Positions 25,668 through 33,926 of a DNA stretch of 64,000 nt are shown here, piece after piece. Position numbers and translations under genes: made by a program. The notes under the pieces were generated by a model, which was not told the origin of the DNA, ran no database searches, and worked only from the letters and a program-made list of their open reading frames with translations. The stretch covers positions 868,001 to 932,000 of the forward strand of contig NZ_JBBOBR010000001.1 in assembly GCF_038002165.1 (NCBI RefSeq), in the 5' to 3' direction. Within the stretch, counting starts at the first letter, position 1, and each line of letters begins with the position of its first letter. The stretch comes from Cytobacillus sp. FSL H8-0458 (GTDB lineage: Bacteria > Bacillota > Bacilli > Bacillales > Cytobacillaceae).

Positions 25668-26109
25668 GGGGTGCAGTCCTGGCGAAAGCGTCCAAATTGA
25701 TCAGGCTTGTGAGAAGGTGCTGACAGAGCTTGAATGTGATTTTGTTGGATTGGCACTGCAAAATACTGATGGCCCGGATGTGAAATGGCATTATGCCGCA
25801 GGAAACAGCAACGAGAAATATAAGCGGATAACAGTAAGGTACGGCAAAGGCATTGCAGGGAAAGTGATTTCAACCGGAAGGCCGATGTATGCGGACAACT
25901 TCCCCGAAAATATTGCCGGCAAAGCATTGGAATACCCGATTATGCTTGCTGAAGGCCTGAAGCATGCATATGCTGTTCCCATTCATTTTAATGGTATCCC
26001 CAAGGGGGTCCTCCTGATCGGGAACCGGTCGGCTCATCCTATAAATGAAAGCATGCAAAGTTCAGCAAGGGATGCAGCCAGGACACTTGAAAAAAAGCTG
26101 AATGGTTAA
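25657..26109 (+). CDS. NreA-type GAF domain nitrate sensor
   Basis: GAF-domain protein (150 aa) matching the NreA layout: DFVGLALQNTDGPDVKWHYAAGN, RYGKGIAGKVISTGRPMYADNFP and AYAVPIHFNGIPKGVLLIGNRS. In Staphylococcus carnosus NreA binds nitrate and controls NreB. ATG 25657 follows AAAGGG at 10 bases and overlaps the end of the regulator gene by 11 bases; a TTG two codons upstream is possible. It would give the system nitrate input alongside the PAS-bearing proteins. Confidence 0.85.
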   Translation: MEYKGCSPGESVQIDQACEKVLTELECDFVGLALQNTDGPDVKWHYAAGNSNEKYKRITVRYGKGIAGKVISTGRPMYADNFPENIAGKALEYPIMLAEGLKHAYAVPIHFNGIPKGVLLIGNRSAHPINESMQSSARDAARTLEKKLNG

Positions 26110-26133
26110 AATAATGCAACTGGAGGAACGTAA

Positions 26134-27861
26134 ATGGACAGGAATAATCAGCTGGCGAAAAAGAGAGAGATTGCTCCTGATTCCAGTGATGCAACGATTC
26201 TTGTAAATAGATTTGGGAATATTTATTATGCGAACGAGCAGGCTCAGAAGCAATTTGGATATAGCGAACTGGAGCTGCAGGGGAAGAGTCTGGAGGAACT
26301 GCTTCCTGAGATCACTCTTCTTGAAACAGAAGAGGGTAAAGTGGTTCACCAGTATGGACATCATCGTAATGGTGGCGTATTTTCAATTTTTTATAGAATT
26401 AATTCTTTCAAGCTGGCAGAAGAAAGCTATTATCTAATCGTCTTTCACTCAGTCAAAGACCGTTCCCGCTTAAAAAAGCAGCAGTCATACCCGTTAAAGG
26501 AATTGGTTGACCTGCAATTTGCCCTGGATGAATCAACAATTGTCGCCTTTACAGACAGAAAAGGGAAAATCACCTATGTGAATGAAAAGTTCTGTGAGGT
26601 ATCGAAATATTCTGCAGAAGAGCTGATTGGCAAGGACCATAGAATTATCAACTCCTCATACCATTCCAAGGATTTTATGGAAAATCTTTGGACTACCATT
26701 TCGAGCGGGGAAGTCTGGCGCGGAGAAATAAAAAACAAAGCTAAAGACGGAACTTATTATTGGGTAGATACTACGATCGTTCCTTTTATTGATGAAAAAG
26801 GGAAGCCGTATAAATACCTGGCAATCCGGAAGGAAGTAACAGAATATAAGCGGGTTGTCGAGGAACTGAAAAATTCCGTGAACGAGCTGATTGATTTAAA
26901 GTTTGCCCTGGATTCTTCATCCATTGTGGCCATTACAAATCAGAAAGGAACGATTACGTATGTGAATGATCAATTCTGCAGCATCTCAAAATATTCAAGG
27001 GAAGAATTGCTGGGACAGGATCATAGAATTATAAACTCAGGGTACCATTCCAGAGATTTTTTCAGAGATTTATGGAGGACCATTACTTCCGGGAGGGTAT
27101 GGAAAGGCGAGATCAAGAACAGAGCTAAGGATGGAACTTATTATTGGGTGGATACCACGATCGTCCCATTCCTTAATGAAAAAGGGAAACCCTATCAGCA
27201 CCTTGCTATTCGACATGAAGTCACACAGCGAAAAAATGCAGAAGAAGAGCTGCAGAAAATGATGACAAGAATAATAGATGTTCAAGAGGATGAGCGGAAA
27301 AGGCTGTCACGGGAACTTCACGACGGAATAGGACAAAATTTGTACAGCCATCTGATTACCATTAATAGGCTTCAGGCTGAAATAAGCCATCCGCTGCTTG
27401 ATCAAATGCAGGATGAGGCTACTGAAATCATTGAAGAGCTGCGGAATCTTTCATGGGAGCTTCGTCCCTCAGTGCTTGATGACCTGGGTCTGATACCTGC
27501 GATCCGATCCTACCTGGTCCGTTTTTCAGAACATCATAATATCAATGTCCATTTTGATTGTTACCTGGCTTCCCGCCTTAGTTCAAATAAAGAAATCACC
27601 ATCTATAGAATCATTCAGGAAGCACTGACGAATATAAGGAAATATGCTGAGACAGATGAAGCAGCAGTTACAATCAGGCAAATGGAAGCAGAAATCCGTA
27701 TTGTCATTGAAGATAAAGGGAAAGGGTTCAATGTTAATGAAGTTTCAAGAGGAGTCGGTCTATTTAGCATGGAAGAGCGGGCAAGAGCTGCGGGCGGTTC
27801 CATAAATGTTTATTCAGAAGAAAATAAAGGGACAAAAATTATACTTGAAATTCCTTTATAG
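26134..27861 (+). CDS. Cytoplasmic histidine kinase with three PAS domains
   Basis: Protein of 575 aa without membrane segments: a divergent PAS (about 18-110), two nearly identical PAS/PAC domains (about 125-245 and 253-373), then HisKA_3 with His396 in SRELHDGIGQNL and an ATPase domain (TIYRIIQEALTNIRKYAE, EDKGKGFNV). The second and third PAS repeat at 128-residue spacing and look like a recent duplication. No four-cysteine cluster is present, so an NreB-like Fe-S O2 sensor is not supported; a heme or small-molecule ligand is possible. A second kinase in the operon for one regulator. Confidence 0.88.
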   Translation: MDRNNQLAKKREIAPDSSDATILVNRFGNIYYANEQAQKQFGYSELELQGKSLEELLPEITLLETEEGKVVHQYGHHRNGGVFSIFYRINSFKLAEESYYLIVFHSVKDRSRLKKQQSYPLKELVDLQFALDESTIVAFTDRKGKITYVNEKFCEVSKYSAEELIGKDHRIINSSYHSKDFMENLWTTISSGEVWRGEIKNKAKDGTYYWVDTTIVPFIDEKGKPYKYLAIRKEVTEYKRVVEELKNSVNELIDLKFALDSSSIVAITNQKGTITYVNDQFCSISKYSREELLGQDHRIINSGYHSRDFFRDLWRTITSGRVWKGEIKNRAKDGTYYWVDTTIVPFLNEKGKPYQHLAIRHEVTQRKNAEEELQKMMTRIIDVQEDERKRLSRELHDGIGQNLYSHLITINRLQAEISHPLLDQMQDEATEIIEELRNLSWELRPSVLDDLGLIPAIRSYLVRFSEHHNINVHFDCYLASRLSSNKEITIYRIIQEALTNIRKYAETDEAAVTIRQMEAEIRIVIEDKGKGFNVNEVSRGVGLFSMEERARAAGGSINVYSEENKGTKIILEIPL

Positions 27862-27862
27862 A

Positions 27863-27890
27863 AAAAAGCTGCCGAGTTTTGGCAGCTTTT
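27863..27890. terminator. Terminator of the nar-nre operon and chrA
   Basis: AAAAGCTGCC / GGCAGCTTTT with a 7-base loop between convergent genes. Confidence 0.9.
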
Positions 27891-27902
27891 CCTGATGCGT
27901 TT

Positions 27903-29093
27903 CTAAATTACATATCCTAATAAAGTTCCGCCAAGGGCTCCAGTCACAACAATGATCCAAGGCGGCAGTTTCCAATAAACAAGCATGCTGAATAATACTG
28001 CGGCAAAGGCAAAATCCGCCGGCTCGAGGATACTGCTGGTCCATATGGGATGATAAAAGGCAGAGATTAAAATGCCGACAACTGCCGCATTCACACCCAT
28101 TAATGCGCCCTTGATTTTAGGATTGCGGCGAAGTGTGTCCCAAAATGGGAGTGTTCCTAAGATCAGCAGAAAAGCAGGCAGGAAGATTGCAGCCGTTGCA
28201 AGCAAACCGCCCTGCCACCCGTTCATCACTGCTCCAAGATAAGCTGCGAAAGTAAATAACGGCCCCGGTACTGCCTGAGCTGCACCGTATCCTGCCAGAA
28301 AGGCTTCTTCACTTAGCCAGCCTGTTGGGACGAATTCTCGTTCCAGCAAAGGAAGGACAACATGACCGCCGCCGAAAACCAGAGATCCTGAACGATAAAA
28401 GCTGTCAAATAAAGCAACCCACTCCACTGCGGTTAGCTCCCTTAAAATCGGAAGCCCTATTAAAAGGCTAAAAAACAACACTAAACAGCCAATGGCAAAG
28501 CCTTTGGAGATTGGGAACTCCATCGGTGCATTATCGTTATCTGCATGCTTTTTATAGATTAAAAATCCGATAAAACCAGAGACAAGGATGACCGCAACCT
28601 GCGTAATGGCTGTCTGCCATAAAAGTGTTGCAATAATTGCAAGCAGTGCCAGCGTTTTTCGGGAAAGGTCAGGTACAAGCTTTTGTGCCATTCCAAGGAC
28701 AGCGTGAGCCACTACGGCCACCGCGACAATTTTGAGTCCGTGGATCCAGCCGGCTTCTGCCGGATTAATGCCTTGAAGAAGAATGGCAAAAATAATCAGA
28801 GCTATAACAGATGGCAAGGTGAAACCAAGGAATGCCATAATGCCGCCTGCTGCTCCAGCCCTCATGGCACCAATGCCGATCCCGACCTGGCTGCTTGCCG
28901 GACCGGGAAGGAACTGACAAAGTGCTACTAAGTCTGCGTAGCTTTTCTCATCCATCCATTTTCTTCTGCGGACATACTCATCGTGGAAATAGCCGAGATG
29001 AGCTACAGGTCCCCCGAAAGATGTTAGTCCAAGCCTTGTTGAAACCATTAATATTTCCAGTAAAGTTTTAAGGCCAGTTTTGTTTTTTTTCAT
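27903..29093 (-). CDS. chrA: ChrA chromate transporter family protein
   Basis: Two-domain CHR-family membrane protein (396 aa), about ten to twelve hydrophobic segments. Both halves carry the family pattern: GLTSFGGPVAHLGYFHDEYVRRRKW and CQFLPGPASSQVGIGIG in the first, GSLVFGGGHVVLPLLEREFV and AAQAVPGPLFTFAAYLG in the second. ATG 29093 is chosen since AGGAG lies 6 bases upstream; the ATG at 29099 overlaps it. Exports chromate by charge-coupled antiport in characterised members, though many homologues are untested. Co-transcribed with the padR gene. Confidence 0.9.
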   Translation of the reverse strand: MKKNKTGLKTLLEILMVSTRLGLTSFGGPVAHLGYFHDEYVRRRKWMDEKSYADLVALCQFLPGPASSQVGIGIGAMRAGAAGGIMAFLGFTLPSVIALIIFAILLQGINPAEAGWIHGLKIVAVAVVAHAVLGMAQKLVPDLSRKTLALLAIIATLLWQTAITQVAVILVSGFIGFLIYKKHADNDNAPMEFPISKGFAIGCLVLFFSLLIGLPILRELTAVEWVALFDSFYRSGSLVFGGGHVVLPLLEREFVPTGWLSEEAFLAGYGAAQAVPGPLFTFAAYLGAVMNGWQGGLLATAAIFLPAFLLILGTLPFWDTLRRNPKIKGALMGVNAAVVGILISAFYHPIWTSSILEPADFAFAAVLFSMLVYWKLPPWIIVVTGALGGTLLGYVI

Positions 29094-29104
29094 ATGCATC
29101 TCCT

Positions 29105-29413
29105 TTAATCCTTGATTTCTTTAAAAAGCTCATAAGCTTTTTTTCTCGATTCCTCCAGAACAATAATCCCTTTTTTAGTTGCGGTATAATACTTTCTGAT
29201 TCTGCCATCTACATTTTTCTTCTCCTGTTGAAGGAGTCCGTCTGACTCCATTGAATGCAGGATCGGATACAATGTTCCGGAACTGATGCTGTACCCATGC
29301 TCTCTCAGTTCTTCAGCCATCCATGCGCCGAAGACAGGGTGCTCCTTTGCATGATGAAGAATATGGATTTGAATAAACCCCAGAAAAAGTTTTCGCAGTA
29401 TTTTATCTTCCAA
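29105..29413 (-). CDS. PadR-family transcriptional regulator
   Basis: Winged-helix PadR protein (102 aa) with the family block GTLYPILHSMESDGLLQQEKKNVDGRIRKYYTATKKG. TTG 29413 follows a GGGAGG site and gives MEDKILRKLFLGFIQIHIL; a longer frame starts 63 bases earlier without a site and would span the operator. First gene of the padR-chrA operon, so it probably represses the exporter gene and itself. The inducer is unknown. Confidence 0.85.
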   Translation of the reverse strand: MEDKILRKLFLGFIQIHILHHAKEHPVFGAWMAEELREHGYSISSGTLYPILHSMESDGLLQQEKKNVDGRIRKYYTATKKGIIVLEESRKKAYELFKEIKD

Positions 29414-29436
29414 GCAAAAGCCTCCCTTGTTAATTT

Positions 29437-29458
29437 CGAAAATCGATATCGGATTTCG
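29437..29458. promoter_or_regulatory. Palindromic operator upstream of padR-chrA
   Basis: A 22-bp imperfect palindrome, CGAAA-2-CGATATCG-2-TTTCG, 24 bases before the padR start, with a further ATCGAAAT-like repeat beside it. Likely PadR autoregulatory site. Confidence 0.5.
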
Positions 29459-29539
29459 ATAATTGGATGATACCAAAATAAAGGTGACAGGAAAAGGGGG
29501 AGCATCTTAAATTTACAAAACTTTAACATAGGCATAAAA

Positions 29540-29562
29540 AAGAACGCTTTTAAAGCGTTCCA
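29540..29562 (-). terminator. Terminator of the small minus-strand operon
   Basis: GGAACGCTTT / AAAGCGTTC stem followed on the minus strand by a TTTTTT run. Confidence 0.85.
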
Positions 29563-29565
29563 TTA

Positions 29566-29703
29566 TCAGCTATTCTGTTCATTTCTTAAAATTTCATAAG
29601 CCTGATAACCGGCTTCTGCCGTTAACTTTTCCCACAGCTGATCACGCAGTAAATCGAGTTCAATAATCCTTCTCGCCAGATCTATTGTATTTTTTGAATC
29701 CAT
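29566..29703 (-). CDS. Small protein (45 aa) of a TnrA-linked operon
   Basis: Begins MDSKNTIDLARRIIELDLLR; helical, no motif. A GGGGG site precedes the ATG, it lies 13 bases after the FbpA/YkzB-like gene and ends just before a terminator, so both form one operon. Its position opposite tnrA matches the small ykzB-ykoL pair of B. subtilis as I recall it. Function unknown. Confidence 0.6.
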   Translation of the reverse strand: MDSKNTIDLARRIIELDLLRDQLWEKLTAEAGYQAYEILRNEQNS

Positions 29704-29716
29704 AATGGCCCCCTGA

Positions 29717-29878
29717 TTAATAACGGCATGAATTGCTGTTTTTTAATATAACCTCAAGTTCTGTTAGGGTCAGCTTTTGTAAAGCAGGTTCAGAATGCTG
29801 ATATTCGCTCCCTGATTTGACCAGCAGATCAATTATATATTGCCGTTTTTTCTCAATGGCTTTCCGTAAATATTGCAT
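29717..29878 (-). CDS. FbpA/YkzB-like small basic protein (53 aa)
   Basis: Begins MQYLRKAIEKKRQYIIDLLV and continues with LQKLTLTELEVILKN, the pattern of the Fur-regulated basic protein family. AGGGGAG site before the ATG. I see no Fur box. Upstream there is a -10 (TAGAAT on the minus strand, 29911-29916) and a TnrA box centred 50 bases from the likely start point, so nitrogen control is more likely than iron control here. Confidence 0.7.
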   Translation of the reverse strand: MQYLRKAIEKKRQYIIDLLVKSGSEYQHSEPALQKLTLTELEVILKNSNSCRY

Positions 29879-29945
29879 TATTGTCTCCCCTTCTCTTTAA
29901 GTTTTTGTTTATTCTAAAATAAATGCAACTCTTATTCAGTTGTTA

Positions 29946-29962
29946 TGTTAATTTTTCTGACA
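29946..29962. promoter_or_regulatory. TnrA/GlnR box for the divergent small operon
   Basis: TGTTAATTTTTCTGACA matches the TnrA consensus TGTnAnAwwwTmTnACA at all but one fixed position. Centred about 50 bases upstream of the predicted start of the minus-strand operon, the usual position for TnrA activation. Confidence 0.7.
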
Positions 29963-29977
29963 TGGTTTTTGCTGTTT

Positions 29978-29994
29978 TGTTAGATTTTCTGACA
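29978..29994. promoter_or_regulatory. TnrA/GlnR box for tnrA
   Basis: TGTTAGATTTTCTGACA is a perfect consensus match. Its centre is about 49 bases upstream of the start predicted from the -10 TATAAT at 30023-30028, consistent with positive autoregulation of tnrA. The -35 region is poor, which also fits activation. Confidence 0.85.
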
Positions 29995-30059
29995 GGAGTA
30001 ATGAAAACTTTTGAAAGATTAGTATAATGAAAGAAATTGGATATATTGAGGTGACGCGA

Positions 30060-30383
30060 TTGGATAGAGAAACATCCTATAAAACCAGAAAAGTCATTTC
30101 GATTGGGACGGTAAGCGAACTGACAGGACTTAGTGAACGGCAGATTCGTTACTACGAAGAGAGGAAATTGGTTTTCCCTGAAAGGTCAGAAAGAGGAAGC
30201 AGAAAATATTCTTTTCTCGATGTGGAGACGCTCATTGACATAGCCAACAAAAGGGAGGAGGGAGTCCGAACAGAAGAAATCCGCTCTGAATTGAAGCGAA
30301 AAAAGAAAAAAGACGATAAAGCATCACGGTCAAAAATGATTCAGGGTCAGATTAATGCGCAGTTTGGAATACCGAAGAAATAA
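30060..30383 (+). CDS. tnrA: MerR-family nitrogen regulator TnrA
   Basis: Protein of 107 aa. The MerR helix-turn-helix [31 protein letters not shown] and the following [22 protein letters not shown] are close to B. subtilis TnrA, and the C-terminal [16 protein letters not shown] is the glutamine-synthetase-contacting tail. Under nitrogen limitation TnrA activates ammonium, nitrate and amino-acid uptake genes. TTG 30060 lies 5 bases after GAGGTGA; the longer upstream frame has no site. I found no TnrA box before the nar operon, so that operon is probably not under TnrA control. Confidence 0.93.
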   Translation: MDRETSYKTRKVISIGTVSELTGLSERQIRYYEERKLVFPERSERGSRKYSFLDVETLIDIANKREEGVRTEEIRSELKRKKKKDDKASRSKMIQGQINAQFGIPKK

Positions 30384-30388
30384 ATGAG

Positions 30389-30425
30389 AAAGTGATTATT
30401 CTGCAGGCAATAATCGCTTTTTTTT
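30389..30425 (+). terminator. Terminator of tnrA
   Basis: AAAGTGATTATT / AATAATCGCTTTT with an 8-base loop and a long T run. Confidence 0.88.
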
Positions 30426-30585
30426 ATTCAATTTCTATTCAGCCTTACATGGTATGCTCCGATCTTAGCGAACATTTTTATATAAAATATTAGACAAAAG
30501 GTCTTTCTTTCGTTTACCATTTCCGTTAAGATGTAACCCTATATAAGAGAGTTTTCAATTTTAGTTTTATAAAGCAGGTGGAAAA

Positions 30586-31338
30586 ATGGGGAAAGAATAC
30601 CCGCCGACAATAGAAGTAATTGAGATATGCTTGCTTGCAGGGAAAATCATGCTCCAGGGCGGGGCAGAAACGTATCGGGTAGAGGACACCATGACAAGGA
30701 TTGCTGCTTCCCTGGGCATACCGCACTCACATAGCTATGTAACGCCAACCGGAATTATATTTTCTACAGATGGAACTGAACCGGCGAAGCTGATCCGGAT
30801 TTCAGAACGTTCAACGGATTTGTACAAAGTGACATTGGTGAACGGAGTTTCGCGCAGGATCAGCAGCGGTGAACTGGATGGAAAGGAAGCATTGGCAAGG
30901 CTGAAGGGAATTGAAAGTGCCGACTATACCTTCCCTGTATATCAGCAGATTCTTGCAGCCTCAATTGCAAGCGGCTGTTTTTTAATTATGTTCCTTGGAA
31001 GCTGGACTGATTTTATTCCAGCCATGATTGCAGGCGGTCTTGGTTTTGTATCATTTTTATACGTACATAGAGTTGTCCAGATCAAATTTTTCTCTGAATT
31101 TATTGCTTCATTATTAATCGGCCTTATCGCCTATTTCTTTGTGTACTCAGGAGTGGGCACAGAGCTTGATAAGATCATTATCGGGTCAGTGATGCCGCTT
31201 GTTCCGGGGCTATTGATAACAAATGCAGTCAGGGATTTAATGGCCGGGCACCTTGTTTCCGGACTGTCAAAAGGTGCTGAAGCATTTTTGACAGCTTTTG
31301 CCATTGGTGCTGGGATTGCTCTGGTCTTCACTTTTTAA
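30586..31338 (+). CDS. ThrE-type exporter subunit, YjjP-like
   Basis: Protein of 250 aa: an N-terminal domain with the ThrE pattern LAGKIMLQGGAETYRVEDTMTRIA and YVTPTGIIFS, then about five membrane segments with VPGLLITNAVRDLMAGHLVSG. In two-gene ThrE systems this large subunit works with a YjjB-like partner to export threonine/serine or, in other bacteria, small dicarboxylates such as succinate. The partner lies 18 bases downstream. Confidence 0.88.
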   Translation: MGKEYPPTIEVIEICLLAGKIMLQGGAETYRVEDTMTRIAASLGIPHSHSYVTPTGIIFSTDGTEPAKLIRISERSTDLYKVTLVNGVSRRISSGELDGKEALARLKGIESADYTFPVYQQILAASIASGCFLIMFLGSWTDFIPAMIAGGLGFVSFLYVHRVVQIKFFSEFIASLLIGLIAYFFVYSGVGTELDKIIIGSVMPLVPGLLITNAVRDLMAGHLVSGLSKGAEAFLTAFAIGAGIALVFTF

Positions 31339-31356
31339 ATGCAATAGCGGAGGAAT

Positions 31357-31806
31357 ATGCCTATGTTTATGTTGACTCATATGATTACAAGCTTTATTGC
31401 ATCAGCAGGGTTCGGAGTGCTTTTCAATGCCCCGAAAAAATCGCTGCTGAAATGCGGCTTTGTCGGGATGGTCGGCTGGTTCGTTTATATTTGGCTTGTC
31501 AATTGGCAGTATGATGCTGTCATTTCTTCATTAATTGCAGCTTTTACGATCGCCGTGATCAGCCAGATTTTTGCCAAAATGTATAAAACACCTATTATTA
31601 TTTTTAGTGTTGCCGGCATCATACCACTGGTTCCAGGAGGGATTGCTTATGATGCGATGCGGAATTTTGTTGAAAATGATTACAATACGGCCATTCAGCT
31701 CGCTGCAAAAGCATTCATGATTTCCGGAGCCATCGCAGTAGGACTTGTCATTTCAGAAGTAATCAATCAAATGATCCGCAAAGTTCAGTTCAAATCAAGG
31801 ATTTGA
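31357..31806 (+). CDS. ThrE-type exporter subunit, YjjB-like
   Basis: Protein of 149 aa with four to five membrane segments; the VPGGIAYDAMRNFVENDYNTAIQLAAKAF block mirrors the membrane domain of the YjjP-like partner. GGAGG site. Substrate undecided between amino acids and dicarboxylates. Confidence 0.87.
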   Translation: MPMFMLTHMITSFIASAGFGVLFNAPKKSLLKCGFVGMVGWFVYIWLVNWQYDAVISSLIAAFTIAVISQIFAKMYKTPIIIFSVAGIIPLVPGGIAYDAMRNFVENDYNTAIQLAAKAFMISGAIAVGLVISEVINQMIRKVQFKSRI

Positions 31807-31886
31807 ATTTCAGCTGATGCTTTAACACCAGCCTTATAAAGCGGTACAGCCAGACTCGTTCTGGAAATAAAAGGAACGGATTTTTC

Positions 31887-31915
31887 TTGTAATATATTCC
31901 TGGTGAATTTATAAT
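31887..31915 (+). promoter_or_regulatory. SigA-type promoter of the ABC exporter
   Basis: -35 TTGTAA (31887-31892), 17-base spacer, -10 TATAAT (31910-31915), 37 bases before the start codon. Confidence 0.65.
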
Positions 31916-31952
31916 CAAATATATTTGATTTTTTCAGAAAAAGGAGAATAAA

Positions 31953-33668
31953 ATGATCCGACGGTTTTTTAGCTACTATAAGCCGCATAAGCGCTTGTTC
32001 ATTCTTGATTTCAGTTCAGCAGTATTCGTTGCAATCCTTGAATTGGGCTTTCCGCTTGCGGTTCAGTGGTTTATCGACAGCCTGCTTCCAAGCGGGAATT
32101 GGTCCATGATTGTTTCTGTCAGTGCCGGCCTGCTTGCTCTTTATGTGACGAGCACACTTCTTCAGTTTGTGGTTAACTATTGGGGCCACAAGCTCGGCAT
32201 CAACATCGAAACAGATATGCGGCAGCAGCTTTTTCAGCATGTGCAAAGGCAGTCTTTCCGCTTTTTCGATAATACCAAAACAGGGCATATCATGAGCCGG
32301 GTGACAAACGATCTTATGGATATCGGAGAGCTTGCCCATCATGGACCGGAGGATTTATTTATAGCGGTCATGACGTTTGTGGGTGCATTCTGGATTATGC
32401 TGACGATCAATGTCAAGCTGGCTTTTGTAACCATATTTGTTCTTCCGTTTCTTGTATGGCTGATTACGTTCTGCAATATTAAAATGAACAAAGCATGGAA
32501 AAGAATGTACGGTGAAATTGCCGATATCAACGCACAGGTAGAGGATAGTGTATCTGGTGTTCGTGTGGTTCAGTCTTTTACAAATGAAAGCTATGAGATT
32601 AAAAGATTTAAGGAAAACAATGGCAGATTCCGTCTTGCCAAGCTTGCAGCTTACAAGATTATGAGCTTCAGTGCATCCGGAGTCTACATGCTGACCAGAT
32701 TAGTTACGCTGATTGTTCTTGTATATGGTTCCTGGCTGAGCTTTAGCGGGCAGCTTTCATACGGTGAATTGGTTGGATTTGTGCTCTATGTGAATGTGCT
32801 ATTAAAGCCAATTGATAAAATCAGCGCCCTTATGGAACTGTATCCAAAGGGAATGGCTGGTTTCAAACGGTTTTTAGAAATCATTGATACTGAACCGGAA
32901 ATTGAGGATACGAAAGATGCCATAGAGGTTGAATCCTTAAGGGGTGAAATCCGTTTTCAGGATGTATCGTTCAGTTATGACGAGCATAAATCGGTGCTTG
33001 AAGGAATTGATCTTCAAATAAATGCAGGTGAAACAGTTGCTTTTGTCGGACCTTCCGGAGCCGGAAAGACAACGATTTGTTCTTTGATTCCACGCTTTTA
33101 TGATGTGAATGGCGGAAGTATTAAGATCGATGGAATGGATATCAGGGACATGACGAAAAAATCACTGAGATCGCATATTGGCATTGTCCAGCAGGATGTC
33201 TTCCTGTTTACCGGTACCCTGAAGGAGAATATTGCTTACGGAATGCTTGGAGCTACATATGAGCAGATTGCGGACGCGGCAAAAAAAGCACACCTGCAGG
33301 ACTTCATCACATCTCTTCCGGATGGCTGGGAAACACAAATTGGGGAACGGGGATTAAAACTGTCAGGCGGACAAAAACAACGAATCGCCATTGCGAGAAT
33401 GTTCCTTAAAAATCCGCCGATCTTAATCCTGGATGAAGCAACCTCGGCGTTGGATACTGAAACCGAACAAATTATTCAAACGGCATTGAACGAGCTTGCC
33501 GTAAACCGCACCACACTGGTCATTGCCCACAGGCTTGCAACCATCCGCAATGCGGACAGAGTAGTCGTTGTCACAGAAGACGGGATTGCTGAAGAAGGCA
33601 CACATGATGAACTGATCGAAAAGAACGGAATCTTTGCAGGTCTTCATAATGTACAGTTTCAAAGATAA
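31953..33668 (+). CDS. Multidrug/lipid-type ABC exporter half transporter
   Basis: Protein of 571 aa with a six-helix exporter domain (about 1-310) and an ATPase domain. Walker A GPSGAGKTT, signature KLSGGQKQRIAIARM, Walker B PILILDEATSALD and H-loop VIAHRLATI are intact. The layout matches Sav1866/MsbA/BmrA-type homodimers. AAAGGAG site. It stands alone, so there is no sign that it needs a second half. Substrate unknown. Confidence 0.9.
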   Translation: MIRRFFSYYKPHKRLFILDFSSAVFVAILELGFPLAVQWFIDSLLPSGNWSMIVSVSAGLLALYVTSTLLQFVVNYWGHKLGINIETDMRQQLFQHVQRQSFRFFDNTKTGHIMSRVTNDLMDIGELAHHGPEDLFIAVMTFVGAFWIMLTINVKLAFVTIFVLPFLVWLITFCNIKMNKAWKRMYGEIADINAQVEDSVSGVRVVQSFTNESYEIKRFKENNGRFRLAKLAAYKIMSFSASGVYMLTRLVTLIVLVYGSWLSFSGQLSYGELVGFVLYVNVLLKPIDKISALMELYPKGMAGFKRFLEIIDTEPEIEDTKDAIEVESLRGEIRFQDVSFSYDEHKSVLEGIDLQINAGETVAFVGPSGAGKTTICSLIPRFYDVNGGSIKIDGMDIRDMTKKSLRSHIGIVQQDVFLFTGTLKENIAYGMLGATYEQIADAAKKAHLQDFITSLPDGWETQIGERGLKLSGGQKQRIAIARMFLKNPPILILDEATSALDTETEQIIQTALNELAVNRTTLVIAHRLATIRNADRVVVVTEDGIAEEGTHDELIEKNGIFAGLHNVQFQR

Positions 33669-33694
33669 GCAGAATCCGATTTGGATTCTGCTTT
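33668..33694 (+). terminator. Terminator of the ABC exporter gene
   Basis: AAGCAGAATCC / GGATTCTGCTTT around GATTT followed by a T-rich stretch. Confidence 0.87.
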
Positions 33695-33816
33695 CTTTGT
33701 GTTACTTCGAAATCTGAGAATCATCCAATAAATTGAGGTTAATTTTCAGAACAGTCAAAAAGTACTATTGGTTTTTCTGCTTTATATGGAAGTTTTTAAC
33801 TAGAACAGGACTTATG

Positions 33817-33834
33817 TGGTATAGACAACTATAC
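33817..33834. promoter_or_regulatory. NagR/DasR-like operator upstream of the muropeptide operon
   Basis: TGGTATAGACAACT (33817-33830) matches the HutC/GntR amino-sugar operator TGGTCTAGACCACT at 12 of 14 positions, and GTATAG-ACAA-CTATAC (33819-33834) is a perfect inverted repeat. The regulator gene is not in the window; NagR (YvoA) or a paralogue is inferred. Confidence 0.6.
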
Positions 33835-33858
33835 TCTAGCTCTATTAATCTTACAATA

Positions 33859-33872
33859 TGTAAACCCTTTCA
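33859..33872. promoter_or_regulatory. cre-like CcpA site
   Basis: TGTAAACCCTTTCA matches the cre consensus at all but one fixed position (the central CG reads CC). It directly follows a possible -10 TACAAT (33853-33858) and so could block transcription in rich carbon. Confidence 0.45.
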
Positions 33873-33926
33873 TTAAGAAGAGGAGGTTAAAGGCTGATGA
33901 AGATTCATAAAAATAAAGGAGGTAAT

